A stretch of 64,000 nucleotides of DNA from Trichostrongylus colubriformis (taxonomy: Eukaryota > Nematoda > Chromadorea > Rhabditida > Trichostrongylidae): positions 558,001 to 622,000 of the forward strand of contig OZ022259.1 in NCBI GenBank assembly GCA_963978905.1, in the 5' to 3' direction. How positions within the stretch are numbered: position 1 is the first letter of the stretch; every line of letters starts with the position of its first letter. This document shows, piece by piece, positions 21,037 to 32,522 of the stretch. A program made the translations under genes and the position numbers. The notes under the pieces are model-generated. The model was not told the origin of the DNA, did not search any database, and worked only from the letters and a program-made list of their open reading frames with translations.

Positions 21037-21932
21037 TTAGGTTGATTCATAATAAATCGGACAAATTGACCAATTTTAATCATTGTCGTACAACTTTTTT
21101 ACGACAACAGGTATTCACTTGAAATATACTCCATCTTTATCGATGACCTTCTTCTACGGTATAGGCAGATCATGGATGCCCTTGCTTCAGAAGGCCGGAA
21201 GCTGGAGCTCGAAGAAGTTGCCGAGTGCCGCCTTGACCTCGTCGCGAGTTTTGAAGTCTTGGCCGTCCAGGTGGCGTTGGCTGTGGGAGAAAAGGTGGAA
21301 ATCTGAAGGGGCCAGGTCTGGGGAGTACGGTGGATATCGAAGTACGGTCCAACTGTGCGACTGCAGCTCTCTTGGTCGATCTTGCGAAGTGCGGTCTGTG
21401 GAAGTAGACACGTTGTCGTGCTGGAAGTAGACATGTGACCGCCGCCGTAGCGAACTTTGGACATTGGCCTTCAATTCTCGTAATTGACGAACGTAGACGT
21501 CGGCGGATACTGTGGTACCTTCATCGAGCAGCTCCCAGTAGTCTACGCCGTGTACGCTCCACCAATCGCGGTTTTCGTCTTCGATGGAATAGTCGCCTGA
21601 CGTAAACTTCGAATGCTACAACTACAGTGTACTTCTGCCGGAGGCATGCTCCTTGTGAACTTCTATCAGACGTCTGCCGATATCCACGGTTCCTGGCCAG
21701 GTAGCGATATAAATAGTATGACGTTGCGGATGTGGTCTCTGGACCGCTTGAAATCGTGCGGCACTGTGGCGGAATGAATTTACTTTGGAGTGATTATTTC
21801 GCGGTACTTTGAAGAGCTTTTCATACTCATTCCAACGGTACCTCGCGCGTCCATTTTCGTTAATTCGTTACTGAGTTATGATCTTTAGAAATCATCACTA
21901 CCATTTGTCCGATTTATTATGAATCAACCTAA
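21037..21932 (-). mobile_element. internally deleted mariner, copy B (inverted relative to copy A)
   Basis: Both ends begin TTAGGTTGATTCATAATAAA inwards and TA flanks both sides (21035-21036 and 21933-21934). The 896 bp are close to identical to copy A at 12750-13648 but in the opposite orientation. The transposase C-terminal part is on minus (21474-21187), with YSPDLAPSDFHLF in frame, but the N-terminal half and the second Asp region are broken or missing. Perfect ends and target duplications suggest a younger insertion than copy A. Confidence 0.92.
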
Positions 21933-22858
21933 TAATTGCCCTCGCATGCATAACCTAACATCGTCAACCATGATCGCTTGTAAAAACGTATGGTTCTTGT
22001 CACTTATCGAATGCAGTGCAAGTGTCTTTTGAATTCAGACGAGGGTACGCATCGATAAATCTGTAACACTGTAAGGAACCTGTTTCTGAGCGCATTTTTC
22101 TTATTTGATTTCACCGTAGGTTTCCGAGCTTGGTGAATAAGGTGCGGTTGCGTGTAACACTGGGACCTCACATAGTCGGTACGAGCGGAGCCCTCCGCGT
22201 AACGAAGTCTTTCACCAGTTCTGGTCTCGATGCGTAGTGGTAATTCCAACCTAATGACTGCTTTTGATTGAGGAGCACTTCGATAAGTTCTAGGCTGAGA
22301 GTTGGAACTATCCGACGATTGCAAGACAGATACGACGCAGTCCAATTGAGTCAAGCTCTAGTCTGATCAATTTCTATACTCCTACCTTCCTTGTTCGACT
22401 TTGTTCTCAATCCTTGTCATCTACTGCAGATGCTGTCGTTCTTCGTCTAGGGATAGACGCATTAAGAGATGTCCTGAAACTGCAGATGTAATTTACAGTA
22501 AGCTCTTTCCTTCCACCGCTAAGGTAAGGCGACATGAAACATGATATAATCATCAAAAGGTATTCTGGAAGGCAGCAATCAAGGATCCCATGGCTCTGAG
22601 TGTGTGTCGTAGGTTCACCTTATACTGATGGTATTGAGCGATTCCGACTGCTACATGCTGTTTCTCTCATTTCTATACATTACCCCAACGTTCGTTATTC
22701 TGTGATTTGACGAAAATGACTCGCTTGAAGACTGATTTGTCTCCGTCTGCTGTACCGCTGCTACTGAGTTGTATGTCGCCGCCTCGCTAATTATCTCCCT
22801 GTGTTACTTACTATACGCAGAATCAGGCTCAGTATTCGTACTGCCGCCGTTTGATAGG
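21933..22858. other. no supported gene
   Basis: A 116-codon minus frame (22354-22004) is open but shows no domain and no strong splice sites. Nothing else noted. Confidence 0.3.
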
Positions 22859-23121
22859 TCAACGTCTCAAGTCGCTTAATCTGATGCCACCGAAGGTTCG
22901 CGAAGAATGTTGCAACGATATCTTCAACTGGCATCGTTTTCTGAACAAGATCCCGGCTGTGATGTAATAGTCATCAGTGTAGTAGTCACGACTGCTTTCT
23001 TCCAAGAAGGAGATGATTTTTTGTGTATTAGGATAGTTTTGGACACGACCCGCGGGTAGTGCATTGCTGAGAAACGTTACCGCGCCACATAACAATTTGC
23101 CCAAGTGGCCGCATTCATAAT
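22859..23121 (-). CDS. candidate terminal exon, unrecognised
   Basis: An 86-codon frame follows a gttatttttacag acceptor and ends at TGA. Its middle is rich in Tyr and Asp (DYYTDDYYITAGILF). No partner exon with matching phase was located. Confidence 0.25.
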
Positions 23122-23189
23122 CTGTAAAAATAACGGCAGAGTCTAACTAGTATCCTTACATATAGGAACTCTGCATAAACACTGGCAGT

Positions 23190-23710
23190 CTGTCTTTCAA
23201 AGACGCACCACGCGAGAATCAGAATAGCGGCCCACTTTCTTGGAGCAAGTAGGTCTACTGATCAGACTGCACCCTTTTTTGCGGCTTCACGGTGCACCCT
23301 CACGGTAGGCACATTCCGCGCTCGCTGATGGTGGGAGTAACCAATTGACTCTCCATTGCTTGTCGGCGGTTGGAAGGCGGTCTCTCCTCACCCTATTGCA
23401 TGCAGTGGGGCGTGGAGAGACCGCCTCCCAACCGCCGACAACCAATGGAGAGTCAAATGGTTACTCCACCCTTCAGCGAGCGCGGAATGTGCCTTTAAAC
23501 ACAACCAAACCATGCCCACCCAACTAAATCACACCTGGCCTTAGACCATCAGATTTCTTATGTGCAAGCTGCTTTCGTCATCGAAATAGCTATTTCATTG
23601 AATTATCTTCTCTTCGCAAGTATCCTTCTCCACGTGAGTGCCACGTTGTAAACTTGGGCGTCTAAGGCCAGCTATGATTTGGTTGGGTGGGCGTGGCTTT
23701 GTTGTATTCG
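23190..23710. repeat. compound palindromic repeat (two nested hairpins)
   Basis: Hairpin 1: arms 23308-23387 and 23414-23493 are near-perfect inverted repeats around a 26-base loop; the right end reads GCCTTTAAA. Hairpin 2: 23500-23543 pairs with 23664-23708 (AACCAAACCATGCCCACC... against the inverted copy ending ctaaggccag). Blocks are shared with 3555-3790. The AGGCACATTCC end beside TTAA resembles the TTAA-flanked families, so this is probably another MITE. Confidence 0.75.
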
Positions 23711-24380
23711 GGCGGGCACAACACTGTAGGGATACGACGTGCAGCCGCAACAAACATGCAGTTCTCTAAGGACATCGCATGGTGCGCTTTGAAACGAAAC
23801 CGTAGTTATTGTTTCCTATAGTACTTCCTATCCTCTTTCAGCTTTACAAGGTCTTTCACCCAGGGTCAAGCGTCCAGATGAGGAAAATTTTCAAAGAATA
23901 CGACCCCCCCAAAGGGGGTCTCAATACGCCCCCTCTTTTACGTCTGTTATTGTTATTTTGGATGGATAATACCTAGGTTATACAGAGTCAAAAACCTGAT
24001 CATACGAAATGGTCGTTGATTACTCAAGAAAACTAATTTTCGAAGCTAGAGGATCCTTGACACGCGCCTCAGCGGAATATACACAAAAGGAGAGTAATCG
24101 GCGAGGAGTAGAGTAGTAAATAAAAATAGGAGAGTAGGGTGGTAAATAAAAAATCGATCTGAAGAGGGCATTATCGGCTTTTAACTTCGTTTCAGGCGAC
24201 GTGCGACGCGGCGATCACGATGGAGCGCGGTATCCATACTAAATTCCAACATTTTGGGAATACTTCAAACTTTACCTAGAGCCCATCTTTCAAACAGCTG
24301 TAAACTGTTATCCTAATAACTCCCTTAGACCTATCTGTTGGCCACTTGCTTGCTCCAATGGTTGCTTAGTTCTCGATATG
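23711..24380. other. no gene; possible repeat boundary
   Basis: Contains tacgacccccccaaag near 23,900; a related c-run (aatacgaccccccc) recurs near 25,370, and both lie next to a GACGCTTGACCCTG/GAGGCTTGACCCTG block in opposite orientation. This may mark the ends of a larger, decayed element spanning about 23.85-25.44 kb. Confidence 0.3.
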
Positions 24381-24390
24381 GGTTTCCAGA

Positions 24391-24745
24391 TGAGGATTTG
24401 ATGAGGAAAATTTTGAAGTGTTTCACGGAAATGGCCATAACTTCCTTCAAACGTAACCATATGAGTTCGTTTCGGTGAAGCAGGGTCTGCTAGGTTGTCG
24501 CTTTCGAATGACTACCTGAACCATGCCATATCTTCAAAATGAAGGAAGTTAGTTTGAGGGAAGGTTGATGAGGATTTGATGAGGAAAATTTCGAAGTGTT
24601 TCACGGAAATGGACATAACTCCCTTCAAACTTAACCATATGAGTTCGTTTCGGTGAATCAGGGTCTGTTAGGTTGTCGCTTTCGAATGACTATCTGAGCT
24701 ATGCCATATCTTCAGAACGAAGCAAGAAAAATTCAAAAAAGCCAG
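24391..24745 (+). repeat. two-copy tandem repeat, 178-bp unit
   Basis: The block starting tgatgaggaaaattt recurs with a period of 178 bases (gaagtgtttcacgg at 24415 and 24593). The copies differ at scattered positions, so the duplication is not recent. Confidence 0.8.
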
Positions 24746-25648
24746 TTGAGGAAAGCTTTTTTTCGTCGAATTTGCGAGATCTTCCCACGAATCTTCCCAA
24801 AAATCGATCCATTGTTACTGAAATTTTTCCAGTATGCATTCTTCGCTCTCGGAGGCCTAGTGGGAGGGGGAGAAGCGTAGGTCAGCTTTTCTGTGGGATG
24901 CGCCATGCATGAAGATCTCATCCACATTCTCAATGAATACAAACGTTTTTCCGGTCCGCATAGTGGCCGCCAACACTATTACGTACTTGCGATCGTAGTA
25001 AGATATGGAAGAAGTCCATATCAGCTAATTTTCCGCTTTCATCCCATTGTTTCTAGAGTGTCCATCCACGGTGGTACCCGTTGATAGATATCGCTTTCCA
25101 CGGCTTAACGGTGAATTCCGGAGGTGTCTCTGTACGTGGTTTCGGTGCCAGCGGACCAACGAAAGAGTTATTGGCACTGGCCGGTTTCGTTGTGGATTGA
25201 GCCATGCATGAGGTTTCCATGATGATTAAGTCAAACTAGTTTTGGGTTCGAACCCATTCAGTCAATTTAATCACTTCTCCCCTTACACTTTAGACCCTGA
25301 GCCTGAGAAATTCTGCTAATCACTGCCTACCTCAACAATTACGACCCCCCCCCCTCTCCTAGCGGACCAAATACGACCCCCCCTGTTGAGGATTCCTCAA
25401 CGGAGGCTTGACCCTGCTTTCACCTGTCCTGGGTCGTGAAAGTGATTCCATGCTTGTTCGCACAGTCGTAATCTCACCCTAATGATAGCTTACTGATAGT
25501 CTGGTGAATTATGGGCACCTCTAGAGCCATCTCAAGCCACTCCTTGTTGAAGACTTTTCATGAATATAATGAGTTAAAGGATTGTAACTTCCCCACTATG
25601 TTATCTTATTGTTGCTCTCAACAATCACTACTATATATAATCTGCTTA
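24746..25648. other. no supported gene
   Basis: Includes the perfect palindrome TGGGTTCGAACCCA (25246-25259), which mimics a tRNA T-arm but cannot form one. C-rich runs lie at 25,340-25,380. No convincing frames. Confidence 0.35.

Positions 25649-25747
<99 letters not shown>
25649..25747. repeat. (TCTG)n microsatellite
   Basis: About 25 tandem TCTG units with one CCGT interruption near 25,686. Translated in any frame it gives a repeated Val-Cys-Leu-Ser pattern, which is not a real protein signal. It directly abuts the 147-bp tandem array. Confidence 0.95.
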
Positions 25748-25751
25748 ACGA

Positions 25752-26195
25752 AATTCATATCTCGCGTCGCAGTAGAGCTGGGACCCTGAATTTTTAAAGT
25801 GTTATAGGGGGTAGTAAGGGGACATCAATGGTGAGGAATCGGAAGTGATAGCAACTGATAAGGGCTGATAAGGAGCCTCGGAAGGCGAATGGGGGGAAAA
25901 TCATATCTCGCGTCGCAGCAAAGCTGGGACCCTGAATTTTTAAAGTGATATAGGGGGTAGTAAGGGGACATCAATGGTGAGGAATCGGAAGTGATAGCAA
26001 CTGATAAGGGCTGTTAAGGAGCCTCGGAAGGCGAATGGGGGGGAAAATCATATCTCGCGTCGCAGCAAAGCTGGGACACTGAATTTTTAAAGTGATATAG
26101 GGGGTAGTAAGGGGACATCAACGTGAGGGAACGGAAGTGATAGCGACTGATAAGGGGCTGATAAGGAGCTTCGGAAGGCGAATGGGGGAAAATCA
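25752..26195. repeat. tandem array of about three 147-bp units
   Basis: The motif CTCGCGTCGCAG starts at 25761, 25907 and 26054, giving periods of 146 and 147. Units are nearly identical over ctgaatttttaaagtg, tagggggtagtaaggggaca and ggagcctcggaaggcgaat. The third unit carries a few changes and small gaps. The array ends about where the mariner relic begins. Confidence 0.9.
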
Positions 26196-26239
26196 TTGTA
26201 AAATAATGCACAAGCAGCCAGGACTTCACACAGCAGCAT

Positions 26240-26660
26240 AACGCTTATTACACTCGTACCCATCATTTGCTTCTTTCTGTTGCGGAAAAGCAGTGAAGAA
26301 GAAACCTCGAGACTTTCCAGTTTCTGCCGGTTACTCAAATTGTGAAGCACTCAGTTGTTGAGTTCTTTAACCTTCCCAAGGCGTTTCAGACCATCCGCAC
26401 AGTGGATATGCTGACGCCCAGCTTTTTTACAATCTCGAACTGTTTGGGATTGGTCGGCCACTCAAATGCCTTCAGATCCTCGTCCTCAGGTAGCTTTAGG
26501 TCGACCGCTACGAGGTTCATCTTCGATGCTGAAATCTCCAAAACGTCTCTCCTTATTGAACCATTGTCGCACGGTGCTTTTCTCAAACACTACTGCCCCC
26601 CCCACCTGGTTAATTTGTTGAGCTCAACCTTGCTAAGGTCCGTTCAGTGCGAGCACCGAA
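26240..26660 (-). mobile_element. mariner transposase relic
   Basis: Minus-strand frames carry a degraded mariner DNA-binding region: IVKKLGVSISTVRMV (26425-26390), then after a stop VLHNLSNRQKLESLEVSSSLLFRNRKK (about 26350-26270). The catalytic half and both termini were not found. The tandem array lies where the rest would be expected. It is from a different lineage than the other mariners in the window. Confidence 0.6.
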
Positions 26661-27249
26661 GGAAATTCATATAGGGTGGTGTTTTTGAACATCCCGTTTT
26701 CTCCGGGTTCCCAGCGTCTTTCGTTTCCAAGAACTAGAAAGTGCCATTACCATTGGAATCGTTGCGGAGGCAGGTTTGAGGCTTTAAAAATAATACTGCG
26801 GATCACAGCAACGTTATCCAAGCAGCGACAGCTTTGTGACTTCTTTGAATCGAAGGGTTAGTCCTCAGGAAGCTTCCCACGAGAGACGTGGTTCGGTGAA
26901 TGGCTCTGCTGTTTTGGGCGGACCATAACCTGTCGTAGGTGCAGTGCAGCTCGACTGTGCCGACTAAAGGCTTCAATTTTTATGACGGTGGAAACAGTGA
27001 GCCACAGCTTGTTCCTGCTCTCAGAGGAACATTTAAGGAACATTTTTCTTTTAAAACTTTTACCTCTTTCTTAGACTCCGTCTTGAACACTTGACCGATT
27101 TGAGCCGTGAGCAATTTTTGGCACCCTCTGTATATCAATAAACAAGTGATAGCAGAATTGAGCTGGCTTCCGAAGGGTCAATAGGCTATGGTAAGCAGGT
27201 AATTATTGGAGCAGTCAAAAAAGTCTCGTCGTCAGTGGTTCGAGCTTAG

Positions 27250-27508
27250 AGTCGCTTCCCTTATGAGGCTGTCGAAGTCAGCGACTGGCTCCGAATGACT
27301 GCTGAAGGCTACCAATTGTTGCCTCAAGAAGTGAAAGGATGTGGCTGCATCGTGAGTGCCAACTAACCCTTACACTAATAAGTTTCCTTCCGCTCCTGAA
27401 GTTAACTGATGGTTCAATGATTCGCTGGAATGAAACGATCGGCCGCGCTTTGCAACCTCACCAAAAACTTCTCACGAACGTCGATACGCCGGAAACGGTC
27501 CTCTCTCC
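27250..27508 (+). CDS. candidate two internal exons, unrecognised
   Basis: Segment 27250-27351 (34 codons exactly) follows gagcttag and ends at GTGAGT. After a 50-bp intron, segment 27402-27508 (35 codons plus two bases) follows ccgctcctgaag and ends at GTAAGG. The phase is kept. The joined reading has a Cys-Gly-Cys (KGCGCI) just before the junction and a polar C-terminal part. Neighbouring exons were not found. Confidence 0.33.
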
Positions 27509-28277
27509 GTAAGGGTGCGGGTAAAGAGGTCTGTGACATGCCATTCATCATTTCGTTAATTCTTTCGCCCCTTAACATTCAAGTGTAACCGTGTGAATTC
27601 CGGCAGGAGTAAATATCATTAGAGTTCTCCATATATTTCGATAGGAGCATGAGCGGTTGGGGCTGTTTTACAAACTTCACGAATGAATTTGCGATGCTTG
27701 CGCAATCATAGGAATATCTTCCACATTTCACACTTCACGACCGTTATGCTAGCCATGTCTAATCGGATCCGCTTTTTTTTGACATTCGAATTTTTCGCCT
27801 GATGAGTCTCAACATTCCGTATGGTGAGTCTCAACACTCTTGCTCCTCTTTCTCCTTCACTCACTGCGCTAAGCGCATGTCCTCGATCAGACTCTCGCGG
27901 CAACGGGTGCGTCAATCTGGGTTGAACTAAAGGCATCACTACGGTAAGGACAAAGTGTTATTAGGAATACATGCTCTCAATAAAGGACGTTTGAGCTAAG
28001 AAAAGATCACCTATGTCGAAAATGGCATAGGAAACGCGCTCTTGGCGTCTTTATCGTATCATGCGTCTGCGTTTAGGTTGCAAGGCTGCCTTTTCGCAAG
28101 TTGCTGCGAGGGCGAGGCAATGTCTCGGCTACCTAGCCTGGCCCATCGTCGTTTGCATTAACCCCGCAGCGGCTAGTGATGCAGAAAGCGCAGAAGGAAG
28201 GGGTGAGAAAGAGGGTGTGCCTGAGAAAAAAGTGTCGAATTTTGATTTCCTGGTCACTTTACCTTTCTGCGACTGCG

Positions 28278-30093
28278 CTACCTCGCCTCCATAGTGTTGT
28301 GCTCAAGTGAGTCAATTCCGAAACACGGGCCTTCTATTCTGTCGCCAACAACTTGCCAAATTCCACTGAAACTTCTAGTGAAACGTGGGTCTATGACTTT
28401 CGAACGTAATTCGCATCCGCTTGCGACTAATGAAGTGCGAACAGCCCCACTTATGTACTTCATACTCTGCATGTACTTTTATGATATAACTACAGGCTTT
28501 CAATATTATGATGACATAAAAAGTTTGTGCCTACCGGGTCGGTCTAAGCCTAAGGCATCGCTGAACATCCTCACTCCTGGATACTGCTTTCACATCGCTC
28601 GGCTGTTATCGTCTTCTTCAACCTTTGTCGGCCGGACATGGGAATTCGTTCATTCGGCTTTCGTGTCATCGTCTTTATTTATTCCTTAAGGAAAAGCGCA
28701 CCTGAGTAAAGGGGGATAAGAAAATAAGAGGAACGGGAACGGTTCAAACTAGAAAAAATGATAAATGTTCAGCACTTGAACTCTGATCACATCTGGCCAT
28801 GCCTTTTGCACTTTTTTCATGGCACGTGGGAATGGCTTGTACTGATTAGACACTTGTTCGCTAACTTCTTTCATTAGGTAACTCGCTAACAGCGATAAGC
28901 CGTATATTTACGTGCAAGGCGCAACTTTCCCTCGGCAACCTCTAGCTTCCATCGTTTTGCTTTGTTGATTTCCAGTCCTTCTATAGAGCTTGAATTTTAC
29001 ATATATTTTGCTTTCACCACTACTAGATCAGTTGCCATACTATTTGGACAAAGTAAAAGGAGCTGGATACCACTGTGAGGGACTATGCGTACAGTTTCGA
29101 GGTGTTTAGTATCTGGCATAACTGAACGAGTGGAACTCTGAAAGGATTCAAGTATCACGCGAACTCTCTTATCGTGTGTGGGGATTGGAGCCGGGAGTGA
29201 CAAGACTACTTTGTGCTGTAATTTCTCTTGAGTCTTTCAAGAAATTCCCTTCAGAACCCGGACGTTTTTTAGGTTCATTTTGCGCAACAACGTGAAAAGG
29301 TGAGGTGGTCGTTGGAGTAGCGTTAACGCCTCGTCGGCCACAATCTGCTTCGTTTCGTTCGCTTCAACGCTCATTCGCCATGCAGTTTCAACCAACCAAA
29401 CCTTATTTCAAATTGTGCCCTAGAAGTGACGTTCCTCAAGATTGCCATGGCGCCAGGGAAGAATGTTGTACAGATGTCAAGGGTGCGATGGGAGAGCGAA
29501 GAAGGAGTCATTTTCCTTTATCAACATCACCTTTATTACACTCGCAGTTGAACTCTGGCTGGATACTTTCGTCCGTTACCCTAGGAGTTGATTTTGTGGA
29601 TCTGTTAAACCAACAAACATAGTCTCAAGGCGTCTAATTGTCATTGCCTAATAGGATCACTTAGAAGATGAAATATATCAGAACGTAGTGATATTATACC
29701 AGTCTCCTTAGGAACACCACGTACCAATATAACTCCATTTCGGAACTGCATAGCATTTGAGTGAGTGCTTGGCACCTACAATGGCCGAGTAGCATGACCC
29801 ATTTCGATGATATGAACCATCATTACGAAAGTGCAAGATTGATCGTGCAATGTTTTGCCAACTCCTTTACAATGGTCGATTTCCAGAAGTTCAGGAAAAA
29901 CGATGAATCTCACTCTGCTGTGCCCAGCTTGCTCCTTCAACTGATATATAACATCTTCGGAGTTTTCGCGTAGCTCTGCGAACACGTCAGCGTTGTGATT
30001 AATACTAGGAGCATACATGTTGGGTTCATATTCTCTCAACCAATCGTACACTCTTTTTAGCTCCTTTTCCTTCTGTTTTCTGTTTGTATCCTT
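28278..30093 (-). CDS. candidate multi-exon gene region, unrecognised
   Basis: Several coding-like minus segments lie in order. 30093-29871 follows attttagcag and is Lys/Glu-rich, then acidic (ELRENSEDVIYQLKEQ), coiled-coil-like. 29601-29531 follows ggtttaacag and ends before GTGATG. A frame begins after gaagcag at 29344, in phase with the previous piece. 29137-29018 follows a very good aatcctttcag. 28466-28278 (62 codons plus TAG) follows tacatgcag, in phase with the preceding segment. Not every junction agrees: the frame from 29344 must shift by one base near 29,210 to reach the 29137 segment. That could be a missed intron, an assembly error or a pseudogene. No domain is recognised. Confidence 0.33.
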
Positions 30094-30319
30094 CTGCTAA
30101 AATAATCTTGTGGCTATGCTTCACCGGATCATTTGACACGGTTTGTACAGTGGCTTCGGACACTGTGACGTTACAAGTAATGCCCTAGTTCCTCGTTTTC
30201 CTGAGGAAACCTCACCAGCGGTGTACGCCGGGAGTCGAGCATTCCTCGTACTCTCCTCGAAAGGGTCGTACTTGCAGAGGGCAGTGATAATTACTAGAAT
30301 CCAAACTTTCAATAATAAA

Positions 30320-30483
30320 ATGGAAAGCGGAGGGTATTTTACAGCGGTTCCGTGTGAGGAAATGTGTATTGAATATATTTCTGTCCCAGGTAAGAATATC
30401 CTCTTACCTTATCCTATACACACTCCACTTATCTATCTACAGGTTCACCACTGGCACATAATAAGCATATTATGTGCACTTAA
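30320..30483 (+). CDS. weak candidate small two-exon gene
   Basis: An ATG at 30320 opens 23 codons that end at a consensus CAG|GTAAGA. After a 53-bp intron (acceptor atctatctacag), 12 more codons lead to TAA. The total is only 36 residues, so it may be spurious. Confidence 0.18.
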
Positions 30484-30562
30484 TCATCTAGCATACACCT
30501 GGGGTGTGAACTCATTTGAAACTTGGAAACACGCCCAGGTTCTATCCTCCAACTGATTATAA

Positions 30563-30686
30563 TTCTTCCACTGCAACGACTGTGCTAGCCGCTCCTTAAT
30601 AAACCTCCAACAAACGAGATCCTACACAATCTTGTTCATCAGAGGTTTATTGATGAGCGGTTAGCACAGTCGGTGTCGTGGTAGAA
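30563..30686. repeat. 45-bp imperfect inverted repeat
   Basis: ttcttccactgcaacgactg... (30563-30607) pairs with 30642-30686. The arms share gactgtgcta and ataaacctc cores. The loop is 34 bases and could be a small MITE. Confidence 0.7.
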
Positions 30687-30889
30687 GCTTCATATTAGTA
30701 GCGTGTGCACATGGGTCGTGCATTGTGGATGAGTTCTATAATCGGGTGTGCTTTCCAGGTAATAAAAACAGGCAATCTGCCCGTGGAGTTCCTGAGGGAA
30801 AGTAGGCACCGCTAGTTGAAACGATCAACGCCGGGTTTTGGTGGGATACCAAAACTTACAATAAAAATTCCTGGTACTAAAGTGAGTAC

Positions 30890-31222
30890 TTCCCTGACAC
30901 CTGGGAGTGCCCTGCTTGATATTCTCTCATCGTCAGAGAAGGTGGATGGAGTGACACCGTTCCTGAGACCGGGTGAGGTTGGGACACACGAATCTAGGCC
31001 GTGACCCTGTAACAGCCTGTGGCCTTTGACTAAGCCATAAATAATTCGGACAATTTTCATGTAAATCGTGTCCTCCTTGCAAGTCTGTTCCGTTGTGTAG
31101 TCAATTTGTCTGAATCATTCATGTCACAGGGCAAAGGCCATAGGCTGTCACAGGGTCACGGCCTAGATTCGTGTGTCCCAACCGTCACCCAGACCTGGGA
31201 GTGCCCTGCTTGACATTCTCTC
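30890..31222. repeat. rearranged repeat with direct and inverted copies
   Basis: A block of about 30 bp (cctgggagtgccctgcttga plus ...attctctc) occurs directly at about 30900-30930 and 31192-31221. An inverted pair of about 50 bp (ggacacacgaatctaggccg and its complement) lies at 30983-31027 and 31126-31175. The arrangement looks like duplication plus inversion of one segment. It overlaps candidate exon 31163-31205. Confidence 0.65.
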
Positions 31223-31343
31223 AGAGAAGGTGAGAACTCGTTGAAATGACAATGTGTTTGCACTCACTTGCATATTTGATTCTGCTCAATGAGAAAAAGT
31301 GGCGGATCCTGAGCAGTTTTTGCGAGGATTCGATTCTCAATAT
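31163..31343 (-). CDS. candidate two-exon 3' end, unrecognised
   Basis: Segment 31343-31268 sits between a strong tctcttcag acceptor and a consensus GTGAGT donor and is open for 24 codons in the phase that continues. Segment 31205-31163 follows gtcaagcag and stops at TAG after 13 codons. The second segment lies inside the duplicated and inverted repeat, and a near copy of its acceptor region occurs at about 30,915, so an exon may have been duplicated. Confidence 0.3.
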
Positions 31344-31986
31344 CTGAAGAGATTTGTGGAAATCAGGTCGTCGTTGTAATTTCATATGAACTTGTTGGAA
31401 AACACCCACAATTCGAAGCTTCAGATTTTTTCACTCAAAGAGATTACGGTTTTGCTTCCATTAGAATTCAAATTCCTTTCGCAATTAGCAACCATTCAGC
31501 AGACTACCTGTAGAACCTAGGGCGTGGTAACCAGTGAACCACTTGCAAACTGCTTATACTCATATGTATGTACTTTCAATGACGATGACCCATCATCAGG
31601 TCATCTTAACCTGACTCGGGTCTCTTTTCCGTAGGGCTATTTCCTTCGAACAAAAAGTGATGTGCAGTCCTGCCACGCTCGAAGGCACAGAAAGGGTGAT
31701 CCGGTGACTGCTATGGTAGCCGTGGTGTTCAACTCTGCAACAGTAAAGAAAAAAATAGTTAAGCTGTCAATATGTCGACAAATGAATCATCCGTTTTCAC
31801 ATCATCTTCCCGTAGCTGTTTCCTCTACTCCATGATCCCGTGTACCACACTTGTTCTCACCCCTTTTTTACCGGTTTTCTTTACATTTTTCATTTTTTTT
31901 AAAATTTGAATTCAACCATGGACAATGACGGTCATGCATAGCTTTGGCCCGTAGACGTGCCCCGACGATATTCTGAAGACCTGCGC

Positions 31987-32522
31987 TCAAAGGCAGTGAC
32001 AAGGATAATTCGGACAAAAAGTGAAAAAGCAGTGAATATGAAAGTCGAGATGTCTAGTACTAGAACAATGAAAAAAAAACGAATGGAATTCGCCAAAGAT
32101 CCGAGAAATAAGACCCCTTCACATTGTTAATTCTCGACGTGGACGGCCTCTCCGTGAAGAGGCGGATAGTCCGGGCGGCTTTTCCATTGGCGTGTTGGCA
32201 AGTCGTAGAGACAAAAGGATGCTCCGAAATAAGAAAGCATTTTCTGGAGTGAGCTTCAAGGCAAAACTGAGGAAGCGTGTTCGTGTTCCACTCCCACCGC
32301 AGCCAATCAGGGATGCTCGTCGCTAGGAGGCGGATCGAGCCAAGAAAGGCGGCTGGAGCTAAAAAAAGCCGCCTCTGCCACAGCTTAAGGGCGCGCTTTT
32401 CGACGGATAGGCTTCCTCCCTTAGCTTCTGAGTGAATGACTCCTTTTTTGTTCCACAAAGGTCTTCTCGAGTAATACAATAAATAAATACCTCACTCACA
32501 TCACCCCTATCATTGTCTCTAA
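31987..32522. mobile_element. TTAA-element family T1, older degraded copy
   Basis: The ends are recognisable but mutated: TCAA plus AGGCAGTGACAAGG on the left, and on the right a read-in of TTAGAGACAATGATAGGGG. About 536 bp. It is uninterrupted and so provides the reference site for the MITE nested in the 17.6-kb copy. Confidence 0.75.

Noticed and set aside
25180..25262. tRNA gene suggested by GGTTCGAACCC
   Set aside because: The palindrome TGGGTTCGAACCCA cannot form a T-arm with a 7-nt loop, and no A-box or acceptor stem lies upstream at the right spacing.
25511..25797. Open frames with Val-Cys-Leu-Ser repeats
   Set aside because: Direct translation of the (TCTG)n microsatellite.
27061..27200. 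Two extra upstream exons for the 27250-27508 model
   Set aside because: Splice sites look acceptable, but joining them in either phase creates a stop codon.
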